Notes: a model not told the origin generated them from the sequence alone. Numbered from the stretch's first letter, positions 1-9,371 are shown. The stretch: 64,000 nt of DNA from Candidatus Gastranaerophilales bacterium (GCA_944325005.1 CALUYO010000005.1:91973-155972); one strand, 5' to 3'. Program-made: numbers and translations.

Positions 1-7
1 CGTAGCA

Positions 8-36
8 CAGAGAGAAGAAATGGGTTTCCCTCTCTG
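8..36 (+). promoter_or_regulatory. hairpin in the leader of the permease operon
   Basis: CAGAGAG at 8-14 pairs with CTCTCTG at 30-36, and inside it GAAA (17-20) pairs with TTTC (25-28) around a TGGG loop. No U-run follows, so it is not a classical terminator. It lies 22 bases before the permease start and may be an attenuator or mRNA-stabilising hairpin, or the end of an upstream unit cut by the window edge. Confidence 0.3.
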
Positions 37-58
37 CAAATAATAATAAGGAAAATAA

Positions 59-1651
59 ATGGCTGAAAAATTTCACCGTGCGACATTTACTCGCAATTTT
101 TTAAAAACTATTACAAGGATTAAAAATCCTGATGAAATGCTTGCTGAGGCAAAAGCAGAAGGGTTAGAAAAAACTCTTGGAGTTTTTGATTTAATTATTC
201 TGGGTGTAGGAGCTATTATCGGCTCAGGAATTTTTGCGGTTGTTGGTATTGCTGCCGCAGGCAGTGCTGATGGATCAGCACTTGGTGCTGGACCGGCTCT
301 TGTTGTTTCAATGATAATTGCCGCTATTGCTTGTATTTTTTCTGCGCTTTGTTATTCTGAATTTGCCACAATGATTCCTGTCGCAGGGGGGGCTTATACA
401 TATACTTTTGCGACTCTTGGAGAATTTGCCGCATGGATGGTCGGCTGGGTTTTGATGCTTGAATATGCAATCGGATTTATAGCGGTTGCGTGTGCTTGGT
501 CAAATCATTTTGTACAATTTTTAAGCGGATTTGAAAAAATCCTTCCTGCATGGCTTGCTCATCCTCCGGTTTGGCTCGTTAACGATGCATTCAGTGCGGC
601 TAAGATTGCGTCAAGTGACCCTTCAGTCAGCATTCCTACAATTTTCGGACTGCCTGTTTGCATAAATCTGCCTGCAATTGTAATAGTTTTGTTAATTACA
701 ATGATTCTTGTAAAAGGTACAAAAGATTCTACCAAAATGGCCGGTTTAATGGTATTTATAAAACTTGCTGTTATTGCATTATTTGTTGTCGCAGGGGCAT
801 TTTTCGTAAAGCCTGAAAACTGGACTCCTTTTGCCCCGAACGGTGCTGCCGGTATTTTTGCGGGTGCATTTTTGATTTTCTTTGCATATATAGGTTTTGA
901 TGCTCTTGCAACTGCTGCAGAAGAGTGTAAAAATCCACAAAAAGATTTACCTGTCGGTATTATCGGCTCGTTAATAATTACAACGATTGTTTATGTTTCT
1001 GTAGCTCTTGTTTTAACAGGGCTTATGGATACAAGCACTGCAGTGCCTCTGCCTTTTTTAAAGGCTCCTATGGCATATTGTATGTCTTTGCTTAATATGA
1101 ACTGGGCTGCAGGGTTGATTTCAATCGGGTCACTTGCTGGTTTGACTTCTGTACTGCTAGTTTTACAAATGGCTTCAACAAGAATTTTGTATGCTATGAG
1201 CAGAGACCATTTTATTTCTCAAAGATTTCAAAAATTACATCCGAAATTTCATACTCCGGCTCTTTTGACATGGACTGTTGGAATTTTAGCCGTTGTCGGG
1301 ATTTTGACTTTAAACCTTGATGTTGCTGCGGAACTTTGTAATTACGGAACATTTACTTCATTTATAATAGTTTGTGTTGCAGTTTTAATTTTGCGAAAGA
1401 CAGACCCCGATAGGCCTCGTCCTTTTAAAGTGCCCTTTTCTCCGATAATACCGGCTTTGGGAATTATAACATGCGGAGGTTTAATGATTTATAAATCATT
1501 ACAGCCTTCAGGATCAGCTTTATTATTCCCTGTATGGTTAGGTGTTGGCGCAATAATTTATCTTCTTTACGGTTTTGTAAGAAACAGACAAAATGAAAAT
1601 AGAATTCATAATGAAAAAGTGGAACTTAAAAAACAAGAAATGATGAAATAA
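59..1651 (+). CDS. APC-superfamily amino acid permease, copy 1
   Basis: A 530-residue inner-membrane amino-acid transporter of the APC superfamily, closest in look to cationic amino acid permeases (YfnA/CAT type). The first membrane helix carries the unwound substrate-site motif GVGAIIGSGIF (about residues 49-59), and about 12 hydrophobic segments follow. An AAGGAAAA Shine-Dalgarno-like stretch precedes the ATG. It shares its stop codon base with a second, clearly paralogous permease (TAATG overlap), so the two are one transcript and probably arose by tandem duplication. Substrate specificity cannot be read from the sequence; uptake of amino acids for a fermentative, amino-acid-importing lifestyle is an inference. 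Confidence 0.9.
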   Translation: MAEKFHRATFTRNFLKTITRIKNPDEMLAEAKAEGLEKTLGVFDLIILGVGAIIGSGIFAVVGIAAAGSADGSALGAGPALVVSMIIAAIACIFSALCYSEFATMIPVAGGAYTYTFATLGEFAAWMVGWVLMLEYAIGFIAVACAWSNHFVQFLSGFEKILPAWLAHPPVWLVNDAFSAAKIASSDPSVSIPTIFGLPVCINLPAIVIVLLITMILVKGTKDSTKMAGLMVFIKLAVIALFVVAGAFFVKPENWTPFAPNGAAGIFAGAFLIFFAYIGFDALATAAEECKNPQKDLPVGIIGSLIITTIVYVSVALVLTGLMDTSTAVPLPFLKAPMAYCMSLLNMNWAAGLISIGSLAGLTSVLLVLQMASTRILYAMSRDHFISQRFQKLHPKFHTPALLTWTVGILAVVGILTLNLDVAAELCNYGTFTSFIIVCVAVLILRKTDPDRPRPFKVPFSPIIPALGIITCGGLMIYKSLQPSGSALLFPVWLGVGAIIYLLYGFVRNRQNENRIHNEKVELKKQEMMK

Positions 1652-3204
1652 TGGAATTAAAATCTATAATCACTAATGCTTTAAAAAAGAAAAGCCCCGA
1701 TGAATTAATAGCTGTAAGTAAAAAATCAGAGTTGAAAAAGACTTTGAACGTGTTTGACCTAATTGTTTTAGGTATCGGCGCTGTTGTTGGTACAGGTATT
1801 TTTACAATAATCGGAACTGCTATACAAGGTGGTCCGGAAAGTGTCGGAGCAGGTCCTGCTATTATTATATCAATGGTTCTGGCAGCAATTGCTTGTGTAT
1901 TTTCAGCTCTTTGTTATTCCGAAATTGCTGCAATGATTCCTGTTGCAGGTAGTGCTTATACATATACTTACGCGACTATGGGCGAATTTATGGCATGGAT
2001 GGTCGGCTGGATTTTAATGCTTGAGTATGCAATAGGCAATATTACGGTTGCATGCGCGTGGACGGGATATTTTGTGCAGTTCCTCAAAGGTTTTAAGCAT
2101 ATATTGCCGGATTTTATTGTGAATTTCCCGTTATGGCTAAGAACGGATTATCGTTATATGTTTTCATACTGTGATAAATTCGGGCTTGATCCGCATACTC
2201 AAATGCCGTTTATTTTTGACAAAATTCCTGTTGCTATTAATATTCCCGCTATGGTAATTGTTCTTTTTCTTACTATTTTGCTTATCAAAGGTGTAAAAGA
2301 GTCTACAAGATTTGCCAGTATTATGGTAGGTGTAAATATGTTTATGATTTTGTCATTTATTGTTGTAGGTGCGTTTTATGTAAAACCTGAAAACTGGACA
2401 CCTTTTGCTCCGAACGGTTTTGAAGGCATATTTATGGGAGCATTTTTAATCTTTTTTGCATATATAGGATTTGATGCAATTTCAACAACTGCTGAAGAAA
2501 CTGAAAATCCCCAGAGAGATTTACCGATTGCAATCCTTGGAACTTTAATAATCTGTACGATTTTATATGTATGTGTTGCGCTTGTTTTAACTGGTAATGT
2601 TCCTTTAGGTCAAATTGATATTCAGGCGCCTATAGCTCATGCTATGCGTGCAATCGGGATGGATTGGTTTGCAGGTCTTATATCAATTGGTGCGTTGTGT
2701 GCTTTGACATCTGTTCTTTTGATTTATCAGCTAGGAACAACAAGAATTTTATATGCAATGAGCAGGGATAGATTTTTGCCGAAATCATTGCGGCTTATTC
2801 ATAAAAAATACAGAACTCCTCATGTTTTGACATGGATTTCAGGTATTGTGGTAATAGTGTGTGCTTTATTTATGGATTTGAATATTTCTGCTGAACTTTG
2901 CAATTTCGGGACATTTACTTCGTTCATAATAATATGTATTGCAGTTTTGATTTTGAGAAAAACTGATCCGGACAGACCACGTCCTTTTAAAGTCCCGTTT
3001 TCACCATTATTTCCTATTTTGGGGATTATAACCTGCGGAGGTTTAATGGTTTATTCAATGAAATTTTTGACAACATCGTCATTGTATTTTCCTCTGTGGC
3101 TTTTGATGGGGCTTGCAATTTATGCAGGTTACGGCTATAAACAAAAACGTCTTGAGGAAAAAGTTAAAATTCAAAGACAGAATAAAGCCAAAGTTGAAGT
3201 ATAG
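1651..3204 (+). CDS. APC-superfamily amino acid permease, copy 2
   Basis: A 517-residue paralogue of the preceding permease, aligned along its whole length: GIGAVVGTGIF in helix 1, FAPNGFEGIFMGAFLIFFAYIGFDA near the middle, and the shared segment DPDRPRPFKVPFSP before the last helices. The start codon overlaps the stop of copy 1 by one base, so it is translationally coupled. The two copies differ mainly in the N-terminal 30 residues and the extracytoplasmic loop around residues 145-190, which suggests different substrates or affinities. Confidence 0.9.
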   Translation: MELKSIITNALKKKSPDELIAVSKKSELKKTLNVFDLIVLGIGAVVGTGIFTIIGTAIQGGPESVGAGPAIIISMVLAAIACVFSALCYSEIAAMIPVAGSAYTYTYATMGEFMAWMVGWILMLEYAIGNITVACAWTGYFVQFLKGFKHILPDFIVNFPLWLRTDYRYMFSYCDKFGLDPHTQMPFIFDKIPVAINIPAMVIVLFLTILLIKGVKESTRFASIMVGVNMFMILSFIVVGAFYVKPENWTPFAPNGFEGIFMGAFLIFFAYIGFDAISTTAEETENPQRDLPIAILGTLIICTILYVCVALVLTGNVPLGQIDIQAPIAHAMRAIGMDWFAGLISIGALCALTSVLLIYQLGTTRILYAMSRDRFLPKSLRLIHKKYRTPHVLTWISGIVVIVCALFMDLNISAELCNFGTFTSFIIICIAVLILRKTDPDRPRPFKVPFSPLFPILGIITCGGLMVYSMKFLTTSSLYFPLWLLMGLAIYAGYGYKQKRLEEKVKIQRQNKAKVEV

Positions 3205-3239
3205 ATAGGTAAAAAAATATTAAATTATCCTCTCTCTGC

Positions 3240-3267
3240 TTGTATAAAAAACTTGAGTACATATAAT
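3240..3267 (+). promoter_or_regulatory. putative pgi promoter
   Basis: TTGTAT (3240-3245) and TATAAT (3262-3267) with a 16-bp spacer. Downstream is an inverted repeat AATAAGT/ACTTATT and a purine run AAGAGAGAAAGG that could pair with CCTCTCTCT just upstream of the promoter. Confidence 0.5.
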
Positions 3268-3322
3268 AAGTGTATAAAGTGTACTTATTAAGAGAGAAAG
3301 GTTATTTTAAGAAGGGGTAAAT

Positions 3323-4711
3323 ATGATAAAACTAGACTATAGGTATTCCGACGAAATGGTTATCGGTCATGAAAACGGCTTAAATCTGCAGGAAGAATTC
3401 GATAAGTACAAGGATACTATAGCTCATATTATCGCCGACTTAAATAAAAGAAAAGATAAACCAGGTCAGTGGCTTCAATGGATGAATTTAGGATACAGTG
3501 AGGAAACTGTCTGGTATGTTAAGGAATATGCCGCTATGGTTCAAGGACGTTTTGATAATATTCTTGTTCTTGGAATCGGCGGTTCTGCTCTTGGAGGTCT
3601 TGCTGTTACTGAGGCTCTTTTAAAGCCGTACTGGAATTTGCTCAGCGAAGAACAAAGAAACGGCTTCCCAAAAATCTTCTTTTTGGACAATATTGATCCT
3701 GATACAATAAAAGGTCTTTTGGATATTTTGGATTTAAAGAAAACTTTAGTTAATGTTATTACTAAATCAGGTTCTACTGCAGAAACTATGTCACAATTTA
3801 TGATTGTTAAAGACAAACTTGAAAAAGAACTAGGTGATACATACAGATATAATATTGTTGCAACTACTGATAAAAAAACCGGAATATTAAGACAAATTGC
3901 TGAGCAGGAAGGTTATAAAACTTTTGTTGTTCCAGATGATGTAGGCGGAAGATTTTCTGTATTTTCTGCCGTAGGGCTTTTGCCTTTTGCTCTTGTAGGA
4001 CTTGATATTGATGAAATTATGAACGGTATTAAAGATATGGATTTAGCTTTGAAAAATACCGATATAAGAGAAAATATTGCAGCTCAAAATGCTTTAATTC
4101 ATTACCTTATGGATACCAAAAAAGGTAAGAATTTATCTGTTATGATGCCTTATTCAAGCAGATTAAAATATGTTTCAGACTGGTACGTGCAGCTATGGGC
4201 TGAGTCTTTGGGCAAAAATAAAGATAAAGATGGAAATGATGTTCATATTGGTCCTACTCCTATTAAAGCTCTCGGGGCAACTGATCAGCACTCACAAATT
4301 CAGCTTTATAATGAAGGGCCAAATGACAAGGTTATTAATTTTATTAGAGTTGCAGAGTTTGATAATACACTGGAAATACCTAATATTTTTGAATATACCG
4401 GAATTGGTTATCTCGGTGGAAAGACGATTAATCAGTTGATTAATGCAGAAGCTGATTCTACAAGAGTAGCTTTATCAGATTACAACAGACCGACTATAAC
4501 CATTACCCTTGAAAAAGTTGATGGATACAATGTTGCCCAATTGCTTTATATGCTCGAGGTTCAAACGGCTATTGCCGGAGAATTGTATAACATTAGTACA
4601 TTTAATCAACCGGGTGTTGAGCAGGCTAAAAATTATACTTATGCTTTAATGGGCAGGGTTGGTTATGAAGAATCTGCACAGGCTTTGCAGGAAAAAATGG
4701 CTGCAGTTTAA
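3323..4711 (+). CDS. pgi: glucose-6-phosphate isomerase
   Basis: Interconverts glucose-6-phosphate and fructose-6-phosphate in glycolysis and gluconeogenesis, in the cytoplasm. The 462-residue length fits the shorter bacterial type. Visible family features are the glycine-rich phosphate-binding stretch VLGIGGSALGG (about residues 82-92), TKSGSTAET (about 147-155), and the PGI region VSDWYVQLWAESLGKN followed by GATDQHSQIQLYNEGP near residue 320. The start is supported by GAAGGGG eight bases upstream. It supplies fructose-6-phosphate to GlmS and connects to glycogen synthesis (glgA), both encoded in this window. Confidence 0.95.
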   Translation: MIKLDYRYSDEMVIGHENGLNLQEEFDKYKDTIAHIIADLNKRKDKPGQWLQWMNLGYSEETVWYVKEYAAMVQGRFDNILVLGIGGSALGGLAVTEALLKPYWNLLSEEQRNGFPKIFFLDNIDPDTIKGLLDILDLKKTLVNVITKSGSTAETMSQFMIVKDKLEKELGDTYRYNIVATTDKKTGILRQIAEQEGYKTFVVPDDVGGRFSVFSAVGLLPFALVGLDIDEIMNGIKDMDLALKNTDIRENIAAQNALIHYLMDTKKGKNLSVMMPYSSRLKYVSDWYVQLWAESLGKNKDKDGNDVHIGPTPIKALGATDQHSQIQLYNEGPNDKVINFIRVAEFDNTLEIPNIFEYTGIGYLGGKTINQLINAEADSTRVALSDYNRPTITITLEKVDGYNVAQLLYMLEVQTAIAGELYNISTFNQPGVEQAKNYTYALMGRVGYEESAQALQEKMAAV

Positions 4712-4736
4712 TATAAGCAGACATGAGAATTATTAA

Positions 4737-5240
4737 ATGACTAATATATTTAAAAAGTTTTTAATTTTATTGTTTGTTCTAATATCCGGTTTTGCTGCTA
4801 ATGCAGAAACTTTGAAATCCGGTATTTCAATGGTAGGTGCTGTTCCTAATTCTTTTTATGGAAGCTGGCGTGTTCAGGCAAAAATTGATAAACAGTCCGG
4901 CAATCTTTACTTTAAACCTGTTACGGTTGATTTTTGGAACTTATCAAGAACTGGTGACGTCATAAATTTAAACAATCCGTTTACAGAGGTTAGCGCTTCT
5001 GTTAAACTGGATTATGTTGATGGAAATATTATAAGATTTTCCAGAACAGAGGAGTATGACGGTAATAAAAAATTAACTGATACGGTTGATTTAAGACTTA
5101 ACGGTGATACATTTACCGGTGTTAATTATTTAACGTTAGAAACTTTTTCAATTCAGGATAAATCCCTTATAAAAAAAGATACTGCTGTTTATATCTTAAA
5201 GGGAGAAAAGATCTCTGGTACAAGTATTACGGGAAAATGA
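4737..5240 (+). CDS. secreted protein of unknown function
   Basis: A 167-residue protein with a clear Sec signal peptide: basic MTNIFKK, a hydrophobic core, and a likely cleavage after ANA (about residue 22). The mature part starts with LKSGISMVGAVPNSFYGSWRVQAKID and looks all-beta, with alternating hydrophobic residues; 'FYGSWRV' near the mature N-terminus resembles small lipocalin-like or DUF-type secreted domains, but I cannot name a family. It sits 25 bases after pgi and 10 before trxB, so it is probably in their transcript. It has no cysteines, so it is unlikely to be a thioredoxin substrate. Confidence 0.75.
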   Translation: MTNIFKKFLILLFVLISGFAANAETLKSGISMVGAVPNSFYGSWRVQAKIDKQSGNLYFKPVTVDFWNLSRTGDVINLNNPFTEVSASVKLDYVDGNIIRFSRTEEYDGNKKLTDTVDLRLNGDTFTGVNYLTLETFSIQDKSLIKKDTAVYILKGEKISGTSITGK

Positions 5241-5250
5241 GGATAAAATA

Positions 5251-6189
5251 ATGGAGCAATTAAATTTTGATACAGTTATTTTAGGCGGTGGTCCTGCTGG
5301 GCTGTCTGCCGCTATATATGCATCAAGAGGCGCTGTCTCTACTGCGATAGTTGATTTGAATATGCTTGGCGGACAGCCTTCAAATTATCTGGAACTTGAA
5401 AATTATCCCGGATTTCAGGTTATCGGCGGATATGATTTAATGGAAAAATTTGAGGAACATGCTGATAAATTTGGAGTTCATAAGTTTCCTATGCAGGAAA
5501 TTCAGAAAGTAGACTTGCAAACTAAAACGATATATACAAAAGAATATGAATTTAGGGCTAAAACAATTATTATTGCAACAGGTGCACAACCAATGAAACT
5601 TGGCGTAGCCGGAGAAAAAGAATTTGTAGGACGCGGAGTTAGTTATTGTGCTGTATGTGATGGAGCTTTTTATAAAAACAAAGTTGTTGCTGTTGTTGGC
5701 GGAGGAAATGCTGCAGTTGAAGAAGCAATGTATCTTACGAAATTTGCGGATAAAGTCTATGTAATTCATAGGCGAAATGAACTCAGGGCGGATAAGATAG
5801 TTCAAGATAGAGCTTTTAAAAATGAAAAAATTGAGTTTATTTGGGATTCCGTTGTAAAGGAAATTCAAGGAGATAATCTTGTTACTACTGCTGTATTGGA
5901 AAATGTAAAAACAAATGAAATATCTAGTTTGTCAGTTAACGGTGTATTCCCTTATATTGGTATGACACCTAATGTCGATCTTTTTACTGGGCAACTCGAG
6001 CAGGACTCAAGAGGATTTATTGTAACGGATGAAACAATGGCGACTTCTGTTGATGGTGTTTTTGCCATCGGTGATGTAAGAACAACACCTTTAAGACAGG
6101 TTATAACTGCTGCGGCTGACGGCGCTGTCGGTGCAGTTTATGCTGTTAAATATTTAGAGACTTACAAAGAGGCCGTACCTTCTCGGTGA
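5251..6189 (+). CDS. trxB: thioredoxin reductase
   Basis: An FAD- and NADPH-dependent thioredoxin-disulfide reductase of 312 residues, the usual size. The N-terminal FAD-binding motif is GGGPAGLSAA (12-21), the redox-active pair is in SYCAVCDGAF (Cys133 and Cys136), the NADPH-binding GGGNAAVEEA follows at about 150-159, and the C-terminal FAD site is FAIGDVRTTPLRQVITAAADGA. It is the last gene of the pgi transcript. Confidence 0.95.
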   Translation: MEQLNFDTVILGGGPAGLSAAIYASRGAVSTAIVDLNMLGGQPSNYLELENYPGFQVIGGYDLMEKFEEHADKFGVHKFPMQEIQKVDLQTKTIYTKEYEFRAKTIIIATGAQPMKLGVAGEKEFVGRGVSYCAVCDGAFYKNKVVAVVGGGNAAVEEAMYLTKFADKVYVIHRRNELRADKIVQDRAFKNEKIEFIWDSVVKEIQGDNLVTTAVLENVKTNEISSLSVNGVFPYIGMTPNVDLFTGQLEQDSRGFIVTDETMATSVDGVFAIGDVRTTPLRQVITAAADGAVGAVYAVKYLETYKEAVPSR

Positions 6190-6210
6190 GCAGATAACTA
6201 TCAAATAGCA

Positions 6211-6237
6211 AAAAAAAGTTGCCTGATTGAAGGCAAC
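6211..6237 (-). terminator. intrinsic terminator reading on the minus strand
   Basis: GTTGCCT (6218-6224), loop GATTGA, AGGCAAC (6231-6237). The seven-A run at 6211-6217 becomes a U-run only on the minus strand, so this terminates leftward transcripts, although no minus-strand gene lies to its right before pilT. On the + strand it is a hairpin without a U-tract after trxB. Confidence 0.55.
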
Positions 6238-6253
6238 ATTAAATAAACACGAG
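6238..6253 (+). repeat. 16-base intergenic repeat, copy 1
   Basis: ATTAAATAAACACGAG occurs here and again at 42002-42017, both in long gene-free stretches. It is followed by a GA-rich run here and a CA-rich run there. Function unknown. Confidence 0.4.
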
Positions 6254-6463
6254 GATATTAAGAGAGAGAGTATAAAAAATAAACCTTTTCTTTTAATCTT
6301 TATTCTTACACAATTTCAGAATTTGATTATTATTTAATATCCGATTATTGATTTTTCCAATTATTAATCTTGAATTTCCCTTACATTTATATAAAGGATT
6401 TTGTTCTTTGAAAATTTCCTTTTTTATATTATATGTTACATTTTTGTTACATAAAATATATTA

Positions 6464-6492
6464 TTGTCACTTATTAAAAAAAATGATATAAT
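6464..6492 (+). promoter_or_regulatory. pilT promoter
   Basis: TTGTCA (6464-6469), a 17-bp spacer, TATAAT (6487-6492). The start codon at 6516 follows a GAAAGGA Shine-Dalgarno. Confidence 0.65.
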
Positions 6493-6515
6493 CTTTTTGA
6501 ATTGAAAGGATTAAT

Positions 6516-7631
6516 ATGGCTGAAAATTACTCAAATTCTAAATTTAATATAATATCTTTCCTGAAAAAAGCGGTTGCAGTTGGTGCTTCAGATGTACATT
6601 TACAGGTTGATGAGCATCCTGCAATAAGAATAGACGGTAAGATTACAAAGGTTGACATGCCTGTTCTGACAGAGGATGATATATCGATTGCCTATGATAT
6701 TCTTCTCCCTGTACACTTTAAAGGTAAGGTAAATTCAGTATTTGATTTGGACTTTGCGTATGAAATACATGGTGTATCCCGTTTCAGGGTAAATTTGAGC
6801 AGACAGCTCGGAAAAAGTGCTCTTGTAATAAGGACTATCCCTTATAATATTAAAAAAGTCGCAGAGTTGATGCTTCCGGAATCAATTGAGCAATTTGCGA
6901 CTTTGAATAACGGACTTGTATTAATTACAGGGCCTACTGGATCAGGAAAATCTACTACAATTGCTTCGCTTATTGACTATATAAATTTGAATTATCCGAA
7001 ACATATTATTACTATTGAAGACCCTGTAGAATTTATATTCACCAATAAAAAATGTCTGGTATCTCAGCGTCAGGTTCTGATTGACACACCTTCTTTTCCG
7101 GATGGTATAAAATATGCTTTAAGACAGGATCCGGATGTTATATTTATCGGTGAAATTAGAGACAAAGAAACGGTGACAGCTGCATTAAAAGCCGCAGAAA
7201 CAGGCCATCTTGTTTTTGCAACAATTCACACAAATGATGCTATTCAGACTGTTAACAGAATTGTAAATATGTATGAACCTTCTGACAGAGAATTTGTCAG
7301 GGGGCAATTGGCCTCAATCTTGAGAGGTACAGTTTCACAAAAACTTATACCTATTTCAAACGGTACAGGTCGTCGTCCTGCATGTGAAGTCCTTGTTGTA
7401 ACACCAACTGTTAAAGATTTTATAGAAAAAGATAAGCTGGAAGAGATTTATGAACTGGTTAAAAAGGGTTCTTTCAACAACATGATTACAATGAATACTT
7501 CTTTATACAGGTTATATGAACAGGAGCTTATTACAGAAGATGTTGCAATGTCTTATTCTGATAACAAAAATGAATTGCAGCAGATGTTCCGTGGAGTATT
7601 CCATGGAACGTTCGGTCCGTCTGGTAAATAA
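6516..7631 (+). CDS. pilT: type IV pilus retraction ATPase PilT-like
   Basis: A hexameric secretion ATPase that powers pilus retraction (twitching, DNA uptake) at the inner-membrane base of type IV pili. The PAS-like N-terminal domain ends near residue 110. Walker A is GPTGSGKSTT (about 139-148), followed by the Asp box TIEDPVEF, Walker B DPDVIFIGEIRD and the His box GHLVFATIHTNDA. At 371 residues it has PilT rather than PilB length and lacks the zinc site of PilB. The C-terminus (HGTFGPSGK) is not the AIRNLIREGK type of classical PilT. The pilin-like genes scattered through the window are its likely clients; pilB, pilC and pilD are not here. Confidence 0.88.
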   Translation: MAENYSNSKFNIISFLKKAVAVGASDVHLQVDEHPAIRIDGKITKVDMPVLTEDDISIAYDILLPVHFKGKVNSVFDLDFAYEIHGVSRFRVNLSRQLGKSALVIRTIPYNIKKVAELMLPESIEQFATLNNGLVLITGPTGSGKSTTIASLIDYINLNYPKHIITIEDPVEFIFTNKKCLVSQRQVLIDTPSFPDGIKYALRQDPDVIFIGEIRDKETVTAALKAAETGHLVFATIHTNDAIQTVNRIVNMYEPSDREFVRGQLASILRGTVSQKLIPISNGTGRRPACEVLVVTPTVKDFIEKDKLEEIYELVKKGSFNNMITMNTSLYRLYEQELITEDVAMSYSDNKNELQQMFRGVFHGTFGPSGK

Positions 7632-7656
7632 AATTTTTTAAGTTAGAGATAGTTGT

Positions 7657-8418
7657 ATGAATAATTTTGTAACGGATGCAATTAATCTTAAAGCATATAA
7701 TTTGAGTGAAGCAGACAAGATTATTGTTATGTATTCAAGAGATAAAGGGCTTATAAGAGGCGTTGCCAAAGGCGTAAAAAAGCCAAAGAGCAAACTTGGT
7801 GCAAGGATGGACTTACTTGTCGCCAACAAGCTTATGTTGTATAAGGGAAAAAATCTTGATAGAATTTGTCAGGCGGAAGCTCTAAATACTTTTCAAAATA
7901 CGCGCCGTAATATGGATAAAATTTTCTATTCTATGTATATTTCTGAAGTTGTAAGTAATTTTGGTGTGGAAGATGACCCTTGTTCAGGAGAAGTTTATGA
8001 TCTGCTTTATAAGGCTCTGGAAAAAATTTCTAATGCTTCTGGTACAGTAGAAATGATGATTGCTGTTATTAAATTCCAGTTAAAAATGATGCAGATTTCA
8101 GGGCTTGGAGTAGAACTTGATTGTTGTTTATGCTGCGGAGAGCATGTGGGTGCGGAAAACATGTTTTTTTCTTCTCAAATGGGGGGGATAATATGTAAAG
8201 CGTGTAATGCTAATTATAGATTGCGCTCTGTTATGCACTATAAATTGAGAGATTTTTTAAATGCATGTTTGCAATATGATTTTGATTACAAATCTGACTA
8301 TGAAGATAAAGCTAATGAAAAAGTTTGTTTGGTTTGCTTTGAACTTTTAAAGGAATATATAAATATCCATTCTTCTAAAAAGTTCAATTCAACTTCTATT
8401 CTTCAAGAAATAAAATAA
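7657..8418 (+). CDS. recO: DNA repair protein RecO
   Basis: A recombination mediator that helps load RecA with RecR at gaps. It has an N-terminal OB-fold (about residues 1-80), a helical domain, and a zinc-binding site CCLCCGEH...CKAC at about 156-189 (Cys-x2-Cys and Cys-x2-Cys). The 253-residue length is usual. It starts 25 bases after pilT and is probably cotranscribed. A run of seven Gs lies inside the zinc region (8181-8187), much shorter than the prepilin tracts and in frame. Confidence 0.88.
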   Translation: MNNFVTDAINLKAYNLSEADKIIVMYSRDKGLIRGVAKGVKKPKSKLGARMDLLVANKLMLYKGKNLDRICQAEALNTFQNTRRNMDKIFYSMYISEVVSNFGVEDDPCSGEVYDLLYKALEKISNASGTVEMMIAVIKFQLKMMQISGLGVELDCCLCCGEHVGAENMFFSSQMGGIICKACNANYRLRSVMHYKLRDFLNACLQYDFDYKSDYEDKANEKVCLVCFELLKEYINIHSSKKFNSTSILQEIK

Positions 8419-8427
8419 GTTATAAGT

Positions 8428-9320
8428 TTACTTGCATTTTGTTTTGCCTTCCCAGGAAAGATCATTACATTTTAAATAATCCATGTTTTCGTTGTATAAA
8501 ACCCATGCAGTGCAACCGTACATATTAGAATTGCTAAATCCCGGGTATGGTTTGTCAATTGTTTTATTGCATGCTTGTTCAAATTCATACATACTTTCTT
8601 TTATCCCTGATGGTACTATGGCATCTTTGGTCAGGAAAAAACTGAACCTGTCCCTTCCATTCTCATTCGGGAGTTTATGTCCGTTGAGGTCAACTGATAT
8701 TGCTCCGCAGACATGCTGTAATGCATTTTTTTTATTCCCTTTACTATAATTGAAACTACATTCTCCTGTATATGTTCTAAATGTTACTCTAGTTCCGTCT
8801 GACAAAATAACACTTCTTGCGATATTTTTATTAGTCAATTCTACTGGAGGAACACACACTTCTTTAATTGTACTTACATCCATATCTATACAATTTTGAG
8901 ACAGCTGCATATGTTTTGCCATGTTTGTTGCAAAAATGAAATGACTATTTTCATCATACATTTCCCCCATTCCCCACTCATCAGGAGTTCCGTTTTCGGA
9001 TACTGCCATAATAAATGCCTGGCTAATTGTAGAATAAACTTTTTTAAGCTGCGCAACTCTTTCTTTGTTTTGTTTGTCACTAATAAGTGACGGCATAGTC
9101 ATGGCTGCAACCACTCCAATAATCCCAAGTGTGATTAGCACTTCAGCTAAAGTAAAAGCGTCAAAATGTTTTGGTTTTATGTGATGCATAACATCATTAT
9201 AAAATATTATAAAATGTTTGTAAAGTATACAATCACAATATTTAAGTAATCGCCTGTGATACTTTAATGACCGGTATTTCGCGGGGGGGGGGCGATTTTA
9301 AAAGCTTTAGTACTCAGCAT
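8428..9320 (-). CDS. prepilin A, type IV pilin-like, frame broken at a C10 tract
   Basis: A secreted or pilus-associated prepilin. The true start is judged to be the ATG at 9320, since an excellent AGGAGG lies 6 bases upstream (9327-9332) and a promoter precedes it. From there the frame reads MLSTKAFKI, then a C10 run, and hits a stop soon after. With one more C (11) the frame stays open into the class III signal FDA|FTLAEVLITLGIIG and the full pilin, giving 297 residues. The internal ATG at 9189 has no Shine-Dalgarno. The pilin body has one N-terminal helix, a signature DLNGHKLPNENGRDRFSF, and a Cys-rich C-terminus (CTAWVLYNENMDYLKC). The residue before the cleavage site is Ala, not the usual Gly. 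It is a close paralogue of prepilin B. Confidence 0.8.
9283..9292. repeat. G10 mononucleotide tract in prepilin A leader
   Basis: Ten Gs on the + strand (ten Cs in the coding strand), between codon 10 and the prepilin cleavage site. Ten leaves the downstream frame out of register; 11 or 8 would restore it. Confidence 0.9.
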
Positions 9321-9342
9321 TTTCAACCTCCTGACTTTTTTT

Positions 9343-9371
9343 ATTATTTACTATAGTTTATAATTTGTCAA
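9343..9371 (-). promoter_or_regulatory. prepilin A promoter
   Basis: On the minus strand TTGACA (9371-9366), 17-bp spacer, AATAAT (9348-9343). The same -35, spacing and TAAATAAT core recur in front of prepilins B and C. Confidence 0.65.

Larger units (their letters stand above)
6190..6515. other. 326-base gene-free region between trxB and pilT
   Basis: It holds the leftward terminator (6211-6237), the 16-base repeat, a GA-run at 6258-6270 and the pilT promoter. The middle part (about 6290-6440) is very AT-rich with no ORF. A minus-strand non-coding RNA ending at the leftward terminator is possible but is only an inference. Confidence 0.4.

Noticed and set aside
386..392. G7 run in permease 1
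   Set aside because: In frame inside a conserved GG pair of the transporter, too short for high slippage, no prepilin context.
5437..5868. 143-codon minus-strand ORF inside trxB
   Set aside because: Shadow of trxB; composition rich in Phe, Asn and Ser as expected of antisense AT-rich frames.
8181..8187. G7 run in recO
   Set aside because: In frame between zinc-site segments; length well below the 10-11 class and the gene is intact.
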